Below are positions 7,470 to 13,573 of a stretch of DNA of 13,573 bases, piece by piece. The DNA is taken from assembly GCA_902783445.1 (NCBI GenBank), contig CACZQX010000029.1, forward strand, positions 1 through 13,573, in the 5' to 3' direction. Position numbers and translations under genes: made by a program. This stretch comes from an uncultured Lachnospiraceae bacterium (GTDB lineage: Bacteria; Bacillota; Clostridia; Lachnospirales; Lachnospiraceae). Position 1 is the stretch's first letter, and every line of letters starts with the position of its first letter. The notes under the pieces were generated by a model, which saw nothing but the letters and a program-made list of their open reading frames with translations, had not been told where the DNA came from and made no database searches.

Positions 7470-8409
7470 CAAAGATTTTAAATTTGAAAATACAATAGTG
7501 ACTTTCGGAAAGTTTGATGGTTTTCATGCCGGACACCAAAAGATTTTGGAAATGATGAAATCTTACAAAAAAGAAGGAATGAAAACGGTTATTTTTTCTT
7601 TCAGTAAACAACCGAAAGAGGTTTTGAATGGGAAAGAAGAATATACGATTCTTTCAAACGAGGAAAAACATCTTCTCCATGAAAAGACCGGCGTGGATGT
7701 GCTTATCGAATATCCTTTTGACAAGAAATTTGCCCAAATGAATGCTAAAAATTTTGTGGAAAAGGTTATTTTCGGACAACTAAAAGCAAAATATATTATT
7801 TGCGGCGAAGACTTTCATTTCGGAAAAAACAGAAGCGGAGATGTTAATTTCTTAAAAGAAATGGGCAAGGAATACGGCTTTGAAGTTGTGGCTTTGGAAA
7901 AAGAAAAGTATGATAATATTGCCATAAGCAGCTCGCGTATCAGGCAAAGTCTGGCAAAAGGCGATTTCGAAACCGTAAACAATTTGCTTGGCTATACATA
8001 TTTTATGGCGGGCAAGGTTATTCATGGTAAACAACTTGGCAGAAAACTTGGATTCCCTACAATGAACCTTGAGCCGGACGAAGGTAAACTTATTCCGCCG
8101 GACGGCGTTTATATTACAAAAGGCTGGCTTGGTGATAAATGCTATGAAAGCATTACAAACATCGGAACCAAAGGCAAGATATTAAATGACGGCAGAGTTT
8201 ACAGCGAAGAAGAAGCCAAACAAAAAGTAGTGGAAACTTTCCTTTTGGATGCCAACAAAGATGTATACGGAGAGACGGTAAAAATTGAGTTTTATCACTT
8301 TTTGCGTCCGGAAAAGGCATTCTCATCGGCAGACGAGTTGATTGCTGAAGTTAACAAGAATATAGAAGAAACAAGAGTGTTTTTTCAAAAAAACTTAAAT
8401 ATTAACTAA
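7450..8409 (+). CDS. ribF: Bifunctional riboflavin kinase / FAD synthetase
   Basis: RibF phosphorylates riboflavin to FMN and then adenylates FMN to FAD. The N-terminal nucleotidyltransferase domain shows GKFDG (20-24) with H26 and H29, and the SSSRIR segment. The C-terminal riboflavin kinase domain has GRKLGFPTMNL (197-207), DGVY (218-221) and the probable catalytic Glu 262. The product is 319 aa from ATG 7450; the adjacent ATG at 7453 is equally likely and gives a start (MEYV) common in the family. A weak GGAAAAG (7436-7442) serves as ribosome binding site. An open frame extends upstream to 7372, but this lies within truB and adds no family sequence. No terminator is visible after the stop, so readthrough into rpsO is possible. 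Confidence 0.95.
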   Translation: MMEYVNSKDFKFENTIVTFGKFDGFHAGHQKILEMMKSYKKEGMKTVIFSFSKQPKEVLNGKEEYTILSNEEKHLLHEKTGVDVLIEYPFDKKFAQMNAKNFVEKVIFGQLKAKYIICGEDFHFGKNRSGDVNFLKEMGKEYGFEVVALEKEKYDNIAISSSRIRQSLAKGDFETVNNLLGYTYFMAGKVIHGKQLGRKLGFPTMNLEPDEGKLIPPDGVYITKGWLGDKCYESITNIGTKGKILNDGRVYSEEEAKQKVVETFLLDANKDVYGETVKIEFYHFLRPEKAFSSADELIAEVNKNIEETRVFFQKNLNIN

Positions 8410-8416
8410 TTTCTTA

Positions 8417-8445
8417 TAGACAAGACGAGATGATTGTGTTAATAT
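8417..8445 (+). promoter_or_regulatory. rpsO promoter with extended -10
   Basis: TAGACA (8417-8422) and TAATAT (8440-8445) are 17 bp apart, and TGT immediately before the -10 box gives an extended -10 element. Transcription would start near 8452, just upstream of the structured leader. This lets rpsO be made independently of the upstream operon. Confidence 0.6.
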
Positions 8446-8462
8446 GTACTTTGCTTAACGCT

Positions 8463-8510
8463 ACCATGGCTGAGTTTTAGGAATATCCGACCGAAACTCA
8501 AGCTATCGGT
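8463..8510 (+). promoter_or_regulatory. Structured rpsO leader, candidate S15 autoregulatory element
   Basis: Two stacked helices can form in the mRNA. TGAGTTT (8471-8477) pairs with AAACTCA (8494-8500). ACCATGGC (8463-8470) pairs with GCTATCGGT (8502-8510), with C8507 and A8501 bulged. The lower helix contains adjacent G8468-U8504 and G8469-C8503 pairs, the G-U/G-C type of motif that S15 recognises in 16S rRNA and in several known rpsO leaders. The apical part holds GGAATATCC and can fold in more than one way. S15 binding is inferred. Confidence 0.6.
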
Positions 8511-8526
8511 GAATATATTAATTTTA

Positions 8527-8547
8527 GTGGCAAAGCCACCAAGGAGG
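8527..8547 (+). promoter_or_regulatory. Hairpin abutting the rpsO ribosome binding site
   Basis: GTGGC (8527-8531) pairs with GCCAC (8535-8539) over an AAA loop and ends 2 nt before AGGAGG (8542-8547). The same CACC (8537-8540) could instead pair with GGTG (8508-8511) of the upstream leader helix. Two mutually exclusive folds near the start site are therefore possible. Confidence 0.5.
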
Positions 8548-8555
8548 ATTTTAAA

Positions 8556-8822
8556 ATGATTTCACAGGAAAAGAAAGCAGAAATTATCAAAGCTTACGGA
8601 AGAAAAGAAGGCGACACAGGTTCACCTGAAGTACAGATCGCTATTCTTACAGAAAGAATTAAAGAGCTTACAGCTCACCTTGTTGAGAATCCAAAAGATC
8701 ACCACTCAAGAAGAGGTCTTCTTAAAATGGTAGGTCAGAGAAAAGGTTTACTTGCATACCTTAAGAAGAAAGATCTTGAAGGATATCGTGAATTAATCGC
8801 AAAACTTGGTATCAGAAAATAA
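8556..8822 (+). CDS. rpsO: 30S ribosomal protein S15
   Basis: S15 is a primary-binding protein of the 30S central domain that contacts 16S helices 20-22 and takes part in subunit bridge B4. The 88-aa product is one residue short of the usual 89. It has the conserved GDTGSPEVQ segment (19-27) and the basic DHHSRRGLL helix region that binds rRNA. A strong AGGAGG (8542-8547) precedes the ATG. It has its own promoter and leader and is closed by a strong terminator, so it forms a single-gene unit. pnp, often adjacent to rpsO, lies 2.1 kb downstream here. Confidence 0.98.
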   Translation: MISQEKKAEIIKAYGRKEGDTGSPEVQIAILTERIKELTAHLVENPKDHHSRRGLLKMVGQRKGLLAYLKKKDLEGYRELIAKLGIRK

Positions 8823-8838
8823 TAAAAAGCTTATTATG

Positions 8839-8866
8839 AAAGTGCTTGCTATGCAGGCACTTTTTT
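8839..8866 (+). terminator. rpsO intrinsic terminator
   Basis: AAAGTGCTTGC (8839-8849) pairs with GCAGGCACTTT (8853-8863) as 11 bp with one G-U, over a TAT loop. A T-run covers 8861-8866. It separates rpsO from the downstream surface-protein gene. Confidence 0.92.
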
Positions 8867-8882
8867 CATTCATCTTTGGTCA

Positions 8883-8912
8883 TTGACTATATGTGTCTTG
8901 TTAGATTAGAAT
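8883..8912 (+). promoter_or_regulatory. Promoter of the surface-protein gene
   Basis: TTGACT (8883-8888) and TAGAAT (8907-8912) each match consensus at 5 of 6 positions, with an 18-bp spacer. They lie between the rpsO terminator and the next gene, so that gene has its own transcription. Confidence 0.65.
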
Positions 8913-8946
8913 TATAAAAGCGTTAAAGAATTTAAGGAGCTTTTAA

Positions 8947-10761
8947 ATGTTTTATAGATTATCAAAATTTGTAAGCAAAACAAAGAAAATACTTATTTTA
9001 GGACTTGCAATGGGTCTTGTTTTTGGCAGCTTTTCAAGCATACATGCAGCCGGCAACCAAAGCATACGTGTGTTGGGTGAAGATGTGGGAAATGCTATGT
9101 TCTACAAGATCAGCGATAATTCATTAAGCAGCCAGGGAGCAACGCAGGGGGATTATAATCTTTATTTCGACCCTTCCATGAACAGCTTGTATTTAAAAGA
9201 CTTTGTATACGAAGGAAGCGGCAATATAAGCGAAAACGGCGATATATCATTGATTGACATATCTTCTGATGAAAAAATTAATATTATTTGCGAGGGTACA
9301 AATTCCATAAGTCTTTCTGCCATCGGCAATAATGAGGGACAGTTGATAGCTGCCTTTATAAGTCAAAATGCCGGCCTTAGCATAGAAACAAAAGAAGAGT
9401 CGTCTTTAACAATCAATGTGAATGGTCAAAATTATGTGGATTACTCGCAAAATTCTGCCAAAGATATGATATGCGCAATATATGCAAACAATGAAAGCTC
9501 AGACCTCTATATCAACGGGGAAATCAATATAAATCTAACTGATTCGGACCCGGAAAAGGGTGCAACTCTTTGCGGTCTTAATGCCAAAAGTCTTAAACTG
9601 GACAAATCGGCAAATCTAAGCCTTAATTGTGGCGAAGCTTTCGAAAGTTATGGTATCTTAACGGCCGCAAATGCGGATATTTACGGCGCAAAAGCAATAA
9701 TAAATGTAGCTGAAAGCATTGCCAACGATAAAAGAAGCAATTCCATAACATGCGGCGGAAGTTTAAGTGTGGGCGAAAGAGCATATTTGGATTTGAAATC
9801 CTATGATAACTGTATTGTTGCAGGCAATATTCTTATTAATGATTTTGATTTGATAAATGTGGAAACTCAAGGAAGCGAGTCTAAAGCATTTGAAATATCG
9901 GACAGAGAAAACGGATTCTTTGAAGTGAAATTGGACAGAAATTTGTCGAATTTCGAGACGGAATACAGCGCCGGCGCCTTCGAGGCCATGAAAAAAATAA
10001 ATTCAATAAATGCAAAAACCTTCGAAAATCCTTGTGTATCCTTAAAAATCTATACAAAGATTAATCTTGTTGATTTTGCTATGCCAATGCTTGGAGAAAG
10101 TCTTGATACGGAGGTTACTTGCAAGTCGGATTTTATCGAAGATACAAATGTTTATTGCTATGAGTGTATTCGTGCCGCAGAGGGAGAGGAAAAAACATTG
10201 ATTGAATACCCTGAAAAAAGCAGTGCGGAAGCCGGAAAACAATATGAGTTTGTTTTCGAGTTTACTCCGGATGAAAACTACACTCCGTCAAGAAATTATA
10301 TTGTAAGTCTTATAGACGGTTTTGAATCCGAATCATATGTTGAAAACGGCAAGATTTACGCCGTATTTTCGACGGATGAGTTGTTGGAATCCACATTTAA
10401 ATCGGATGTGGAAAAATGGGAGATAGGCGAAGATAAAGGCAGTGTTTGCTATGAATTGTCGGGTGCTTACACAAATGATGTGTTGTTAACCGCAGACAAC
10501 AAGCCTGTTGATGAAGAACTCTATAAATACAATGCGGGAAAAGTATATGTTTCAGAGGAACTTTTCAATAAATTGCTTAAAGGAAAACATGAAATCAGAG
10601 CAAGCTTTTTTGAGGGCGGAAAACTTGTATCATCATCCGCTGCAAGCATTGATATCCACAGGGATGTAAACGGCAGCTATTTTTGGAGAATAATCGCCAT
10701 CGGTGCCGTGGTTCTTGCGGTTGTTCTTGCTTCTATGTTTATAAAAAAGAAAAACAAATAA
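8947..10761 (+). CDS. Secreted, membrane-anchored surface protein with beta-helix-like, Ig-like and X2-like regions; function unknown
   Basis: I do not recognise a named family for this 604-aa protein. It has a signal peptide: basic N-terminus, hydrophobic core at residues 15-27, probable cleavage near 34-35. A C-terminal transmembrane helix (about 580-599) with a KKKNK tail implies an ectodomain outside the membrane. Residues of about 45-365 show repeated short strands (patterns such as LYINGEININL and LKLDKSANLSLN) suggesting a right-handed beta-helix. Residues of about 370-480 resemble Ig-like modules, and about 495-575 resembles the X2-type module (KVYVSEELFNKLLKGKHEI). No catalytic motif, LPXTG or dockerin is evident. 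The ATG has AAGGAG (8934-8939) 7 nt upstream. It has its own promoter and no obvious terminator. A role in adhesion or polysaccharide contact is possible but unproven. Confidence 0.85.
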   Translation: MFYRLSKFVSKTKKILILGLAMGLVFGSFSSIHAAGNQSIRVLGEDVGNAMFYKISDNSLSSQGATQGDYNLYFDPSMNSLYLKDFVYEGSGNISENGDISLIDISSDEKINIICEGTNSISLSAIGNNEGQLIAAFISQNAGLSIETKEESSLTINVNGQNYVDYSQNSAKDMICAIYANNESSDLYINGEININLTDSDPEKGATLCGLNAKSLKLDKSANLSLNCGEAFESYGILTAANADIYGAKAIINVAESIANDKRSNSITCGGSLSVGERAYLDLKSYDNCIVAGNILINDFDLINVETQGSESKAFEISDRENGFFEVKLDRNLSNFETEYSAGAFEAMKKINSINAKTFENPCVSLKIYTKINLVDFAMPMLGESLDTEVTCKSDFIEDTNVYCYECIRAAEGEEKTLIEYPEKSSAEAGKQYEFVFEFTPDENYTPSRNYIVSLIDGFESESYVENGKIYAVFSTDELLESTFKSDVEKWEIGEDKGSVCYELSGAYTNDVLLTADNKPVDEELYKYNAGKVYVSEELFNKLLKGKHEIRASFFEGGKLVSSSAASIDIHRDVNGSYFWRIIAIGAVVLAVVLASMFIKKKNK

Positions 10762-10768
10762 AAAAGAG

Positions 10769-10797
10769 TGGAATAATATTAAAATTTGTTTTATAAT
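10769..10797 (+). promoter_or_regulatory. Probable pnp promoter
   Basis: The -10 box TATAAT (10792-10797) is perfect. The best -35 at 17 bp spacing is TGGAAT (10769-10774), a weak match. Transcription would begin near 10804, at the base of the first leader hairpin. No terminator is seen between the previous gene and this point, so some readthrough may add to pnp expression. Confidence 0.6.
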
Positions 10798-10802
10798 GGG
10801 TT

Positions 10803-10823
10803 AGTGTGCACACACCGCACACT
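10803..10823 (+). promoter_or_regulatory. 5'-terminal hairpin of the pnp transcript
   Basis: AGTGTGC (10803-10809) pairs perfectly with GCACACT (10817-10823) around the 7-nt loop ACACACC. It starts at about the predicted transcript 5' end. No T-run follows, so it is not an intrinsic terminator. Confidence 0.65.
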
Positions 10824-10827
10824 GCCC

Positions 10828-10904
10828 GCAGAAGGTTTTAACCCGAGACCGCTGACAAGTTTGCAAGTTTTGCGGATTTGTCAGTAGTTTCGGAAATCTT
10901 CTGC
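10828..10904 (+). promoter_or_regulatory. Long three-helix stem-loop in the pnp leader
   Basis: Three helices stack into one 77-nt hairpin. Outer: GCAGAAGGTTT (10828-10838) with AAATCTTCTGC (10894-10904), 11 bp with one G-U. Middle: CCGAGAC (10843-10849) with GTTTCGG (10887-10893), 7 bp with one G-U. Inner: CTGACAAGTTTGCAA (10852-10866) with TTGCGGATTTGTCAG (10870-10884), 15 bp with three G-U, closed by loop GTT. Only a 4-nt bulge and a 2x2 interior loop interrupt it. No T-run follows, so it is not a terminator. The ribosome binding site begins 13 nt after it. An autoregulatory role in pnp decay is inferred by analogy. Confidence 0.85.
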
Positions 10905-10931
10905 AAATAACAATTTAAAGGAGATTTAAAA

Positions 10932-13025
10932 ATGGCAAATTATCAAAGCTATAGCATGGAATTAGCCGGAAGAACTCTTACGGTTGACGTAAACAGAGTT
11001 GCAAAACAGGCTAACGGTGCTGCATTTATGCATTACGGAGATACGGTTGTTTTATCAACTGCAACCGCATCGGAAAAACCAAGAGAAGGAATCGATTTCT
11101 TCCCACTTTCGGTAGAATTCGAAGAAAAATTATACTCGGTAGGTAAAATCCCGGGTGGATTTAACAAAAGAGAAGGACGTCCTTCAGAGAATTCAATTCT
11201 TACATCACGTGTAATTGACAGACCTATGCGTCCTCTTTTCCCTAAGGATTACAGAAATGACGTAACACTCAACAACCTTGTAATGAGTGTTGATCCTGAT
11301 TGCTCACCTGAACTTACGGCTATGCTCGGTTCGGCAATCGCAACGGCAATTTCGGATATCCCGTTTGACGGCCCATGTGCAACAACACAGGTTGGTCTTG
11401 TTAACGGCGAATTTGTAATCAACCCTACATCAGAGCAGAGAAAGGTATCTGACCTTGCTCTTACGGTAGCTTCAACAGCCGAAAAAGTTATCATGATTGA
11501 AGCGGGCGCTAACGAAGTTCCTGAAGACAAAATGATCGAAGCTATCTACAAAGCTCATGAAGTAAACCAGGAAATCATTGCATTTATCAATAAAATCGTT
11601 GCTGAAGTAGGTAAGCCAAAACATGATTACGAAAAACATGTTGTACCTGAAGAAGTAACAAATGCTATTATGGAACTTGTTCCTCCTGCAGAAATGGAAG
11701 TAGCCGTTTTTGCCGATGACAAACAGGTTAGAGACGAAAACATCCGTAAAATCAAAGACATGCTCGAAGAAAAATTTACAGAAGAGCATGAAGATTATAT
11801 TCCGTTTATCGATGAAGCGGTTTACAACTACCAGAAGAAGACAGTTCGTAAGATGATTTTAAAAGATCATAAGAGACCTGACGGACGTGCAATCACAGAG
11901 ATTCGTCCTCTTGCAGCGGAAATCGATTTACTTCCTAGAGTTCACGGTTCGGGTATGTTCACACGTGGACAAACACAGATTTTAAACGTTACAACACTTG
12001 CTCCTTTATCGGAAGCACAGAAAGTTGACGGACTTGATGAAAACGAAACATTAAAGAGATATATGCACCACTACAACTTCCCATCATACTCTGTAGGTGA
12101 AACAAAACCTTCAAGAGGTCCGGGACGTCGTGAAATCGGTCACGTTGCTTTGGCTGAACGTGCTTTGGTACCTGTTCTTCCATCAGAAGAAGAGTTCCCA
12201 TATGCAATCAGAACAGTTTCGGAAACAATGGAATCAAACGGTTCAACATCACAGGCCAGTGTTTGTGCATCATCACTTTCACTTATGGCTGCAGGTGTTC
12301 CTATTAAAAAACCGGTTGCAGGTATCTCAACAGGTCTTGTAACAGGCGATACAGACGATGATTACCTTGTACTTACTGATATTCAGGGTCTCGAAGATTT
12401 CTTCGGCGACATGGACTTCAAAGTAGCGGGTACAGATGATGGTATTACAGCTATTCAGATGGATATTAAGATTCATGGTCTTACACGTCCTATCGTTGAA
12501 GAAGCTATCAGAAGAACAAAAGAAGCAAGAACATACATCCTTCATGAAGTTATGAATCCTGTAATTGCAGAGCCTCGTAAAGAAGTTGGCAAGTACGCAC
12601 CTAAGATTGTATCTCTCATGATCGATCCTGAAAAAATCGGTGATGTTATCGGACAGCGCGGTAAAACAATCAATGCAATTATTGATGAAACAGGCGTTAA
12701 GATGGATATTACAGACGAAGGTATGGTTTCAATCTGCGGTCTTGATAAAGAAATGATGGACAAAGCCGTTAAATACGTTGAAACAATCGTTTCTGACTTT
12801 GAAGAAGGCAAGATTTACGAAGGTAAAGTTGTAAGCATCAAAGAATTCGGCGCATTCATCGAATTTGCTCCGGGCAAAGAGGGAATGGTTCATATTTCCA
12901 AGATTGCAAAAGAAAGAATCAACCATGTTGAAGACGTTCTTACACTTGACGATTTTGTTAAGGTTGTATGCCTTGGCAAAGACAAGATGGGAAGAATCAG
13001 CTTCAGTATCAAAGATGTGAAATAA
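10932..13025 (+). CDS. pnp: Polyribonucleotide nucleotidyltransferase (PNPase)
   Basis: PNPase is a trimeric 3'-to-5' phosphorolytic exoribonuclease of mRNA turnover that can also add tails in reverse. The 697-aa product has a first RNase PH-like domain with GGFNKREGRPSE, a helical linker (about 210-300), and the catalytic second RNase PH domain. By alignment to the Escherichia coli sites D486, D492 and K494, the metal/catalytic residues are D489, D495 and K497 around GDMD. A KH domain with GQRG (574-577) and a C-terminal S1 domain (about 622-692) follow. It ends right after S1, a little shorter than the Bacillus protein. AAGGAG (10918-10923) lies 8 nt before the ATG. It has its own promoter, a long structured leader and a terminator, so it is monocistronic. 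Confidence 0.98.
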   Translation: MANYQSYSMELAGRTLTVDVNRVAKQANGAAFMHYGDTVVLSTATASEKPREGIDFFPLSVEFEEKLYSVGKIPGGFNKREGRPSENSILTSRVIDRPMRPLFPKDYRNDVTLNNLVMSVDPDCSPELTAMLGSAIATAISDIPFDGPCATTQVGLVNGEFVINPTSEQRKVSDLALTVASTAEKVIMIEAGANEVPEDKMIEAIYKAHEVNQEIIAFINKIVAEVGKPKHDYEKHVVPEEVTNAIMELVPPAEMEVAVFADDKQVRDENIRKIKDMLEEKFTEEHEDYIPFIDEAVYNYQKKTVRKMILKDHKRPDGRAITEIRPLAAEIDLLPRVHGSGMFTRGQTQILNVTTLAPLSEAQKVDGLDENETLKRYMHHYNFPSYSVGETKPSRGPGRREIGHVALAERALVPVLPSEEEFPYAIRTVSETMESNGSTSQASVCASSLSLMAAGVPIKKPVAGISTGLVTGDTDDDYLVLTDIQGLEDFFGDMDFKVAGTDDGITAIQMDIKIHGLTRPIVEEAIRRTKEARTYILHEVMNPVIAEPRKEVGKYAPKIVSLMIDPEKIGDVIGQRGKTINAIIDETGVKMDITDEGMVSICGLDKEMMDKAVKYVETIVSDFEEGKIYEGKVVSIKEFGAFIEFAPGKEGMVHISKIAKERINHVEDVLTLDDFVKVVCLGKDKMGRISFSIKDVK

Positions 13026-13037
13026 TCATTAATATAG

Positions 13038-13074
13038 AATAAGAAATCTCTTATAGGGATTTCTTATTTTTTTT
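13038..13074 (+). terminator. pnp intrinsic terminator
   Basis: AATAAGAAATCTC (13038-13050) pairs with GGGATTTCTTATT (13056-13068), 13 bp including one T-G pair, over the loop TTATA. Eight T residues (13067-13074) end it. It begins 12 nt after the pnp stop. Confidence 0.92.
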
Positions 13075-13100
13075 ATAAGAAAAACGAATTATCCTTTCAC

Positions 13101-13130
13101 TTGAAATGAATAAAAGATTTTTGATATAAT
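13101..13130 (+). promoter_or_regulatory. Promoter of the flavoprotein gene
   Basis: TTGAAA (13101-13106) and a perfect TATAAT (13125-13130) are 18 bp apart, and TGA before the -10 box makes it extended. Transcription would start near 13137, about 44 nt before the ATG. Confidence 0.8.
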
Positions 13131-13180
13131 TGTTCACATATGAAATACTATAAAACATGTGTATATTTAGGAGGAAAACA

Positions 13181-13573
13181 ATGAAAGTATTTGGTATTTG
13201 CGCCGGACGTAAAAACGGCAATACGGAACTTATGATGCAGGAACTCTTTAAAGGGGTTCAGGAAGTTGACAAAGATGCGGTTTGCGAGTTTGTTAACCTT
13301 CAGGATGCCGAAATCAAAGCCTGTATAGGATGCGAAACATGTATGATAAAGAAAATGCAGGGCGATTTCGAATTTAAGTGTGTACACGGAATTAACAAAG
13401 ACCACTTTTATTTCATCGAAACAAAACTCAGAGAAGCGGATGCAATCGTTGTATCAGCGCCTGCTTACAACCTTTTGCCACCGGGCATCTTAATCAGATT
13501 CTTAAACAAAATGCATGCAACGGGCGATTACAGAAAAATAACACAGGGCGTTGATATTTGCAAAGTAGGTGCA
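13181..13573 (+). CDS. Flavodoxin-fold NAD(P)H:FMN reductase / iron-sulfur flavoprotein-like protein (3' end beyond window)
   Basis: The first 131 residues are present and the frame is open to the window edge. The N-terminal strand-loop is the FMN phosphate-binding pattern (GRKNGNTE, 9-16), and SAPAYNL from residue 92 fits the second flavin loop of the NADPH-dependent FMN reductase / flavodoxin_2 group. Cysteines at 48, 51 and 54 form CxxCxxC, with another at 67, like the cluster motif of iron-sulfur flavoproteins but with a longer last spacing (12 residues). It may be a cytoplasmic flavin-linked redox enzyme; the substrate is unknown. GGAGG (13169-13173) lies 7 nt before the ATG. It is separated from pnp by a terminator and a strong promoter, so it is not functionally tied to it. 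Confidence 0.85.
   Translation, partial: MKVFGICAGRKNGNTELMMQELFKGVQEVDKDAVCEFVNLQDAEIKACIGCETCMIKKMQGDFEFKCVHGINKDHFYFIETKLREADAIVVSAPAYNLLPPGILIRFLNKMHATGDYRKITQGVDICKVGA

Noticed and set aside
12327..12545. Minus-strand open frames across pnp, considered as antisense genes
   Set aside because: All lie opposite highly conserved PNPase domains, lack Shine-Dalgarno sequences and have no recognisable protein features.

Overview
The window is a chromosomal segment of a low-GC Gram-positive anaerobe, most likely a Clostridia member and perhaps Lachnospiraceae-like. The reasons are the gene order (rimP-nusA-ylxR-ylxQ-infB-rbfA-nrnA-truB-ribF-rpsO), strong AGGAGG-type ribosome binding sites, consensus SigA-type promoters, the AT-rich codon choice, and a NusA without C-terminal acidic repeats. 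The genus is inferred from protein resemblance only. All genes lie on the + strand.

Layout. Positions 1-165 hold an AT-rich non-coding stretch, a consensus promoter (71-99) and, about 20 nt beyond the predicted transcript start, a perfect 9-bp hairpin followed by a short T-run (127-154). This looks like an attenuator in front of the translation/transcription operon. Positions 190-8409 hold nine tightly packed or overlapping genes: ribosome maturation (rimP, rbfA), transcription termination/antitermination (nusA), small RNA-binding proteins (ylxR, ylxQ), translation initiation (infB), nano-RNA and pAp turnover (nrnA), tRNA psi55 synthesis (truB) and FMN/FAD synthesis (ribF). Positions 8410-8866 form a separate rpsO unit with its own promoter, a structured leader that is a candidate S15-binding site, and a strong terminator.

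Positions 8883-10761 carry an independently promoted gene for an unrecognised secreted, membrane-anchored surface protein: signal peptide, beta-helix-like region, Ig-like and X2-like regions, C-terminal transmembrane segment. It separates rpsO from pnp, which are neighbours in many bacteria. Positions 10769-13074 are the pnp unit: promoter, a 5'-terminal hairpin, a very long three-helix stem-loop leader, the PNPase gene and a terminator. At 13101 a new promoter drives a flavodoxin-fold, cysteine-motif flavoprotein gene that runs off the window end.

The genes are mostly conserved housekeeping functions linking transcription, ribosome assembly, translation and RNA decay. I see no CRISPR array, mobile element, tRNA, rRNA or defence system. 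The most notable material is in the RNA leaders. The pnp leader resembles in form, but not in recognisable sequence, the double-stranded leader through which PNPase autoregulates in enterobacteria. The rpsO leader and the rimP-operon attenuator are further candidates for autoregulation by S15 and NusA. The surface-protein gene is the one clear accessory insertion.
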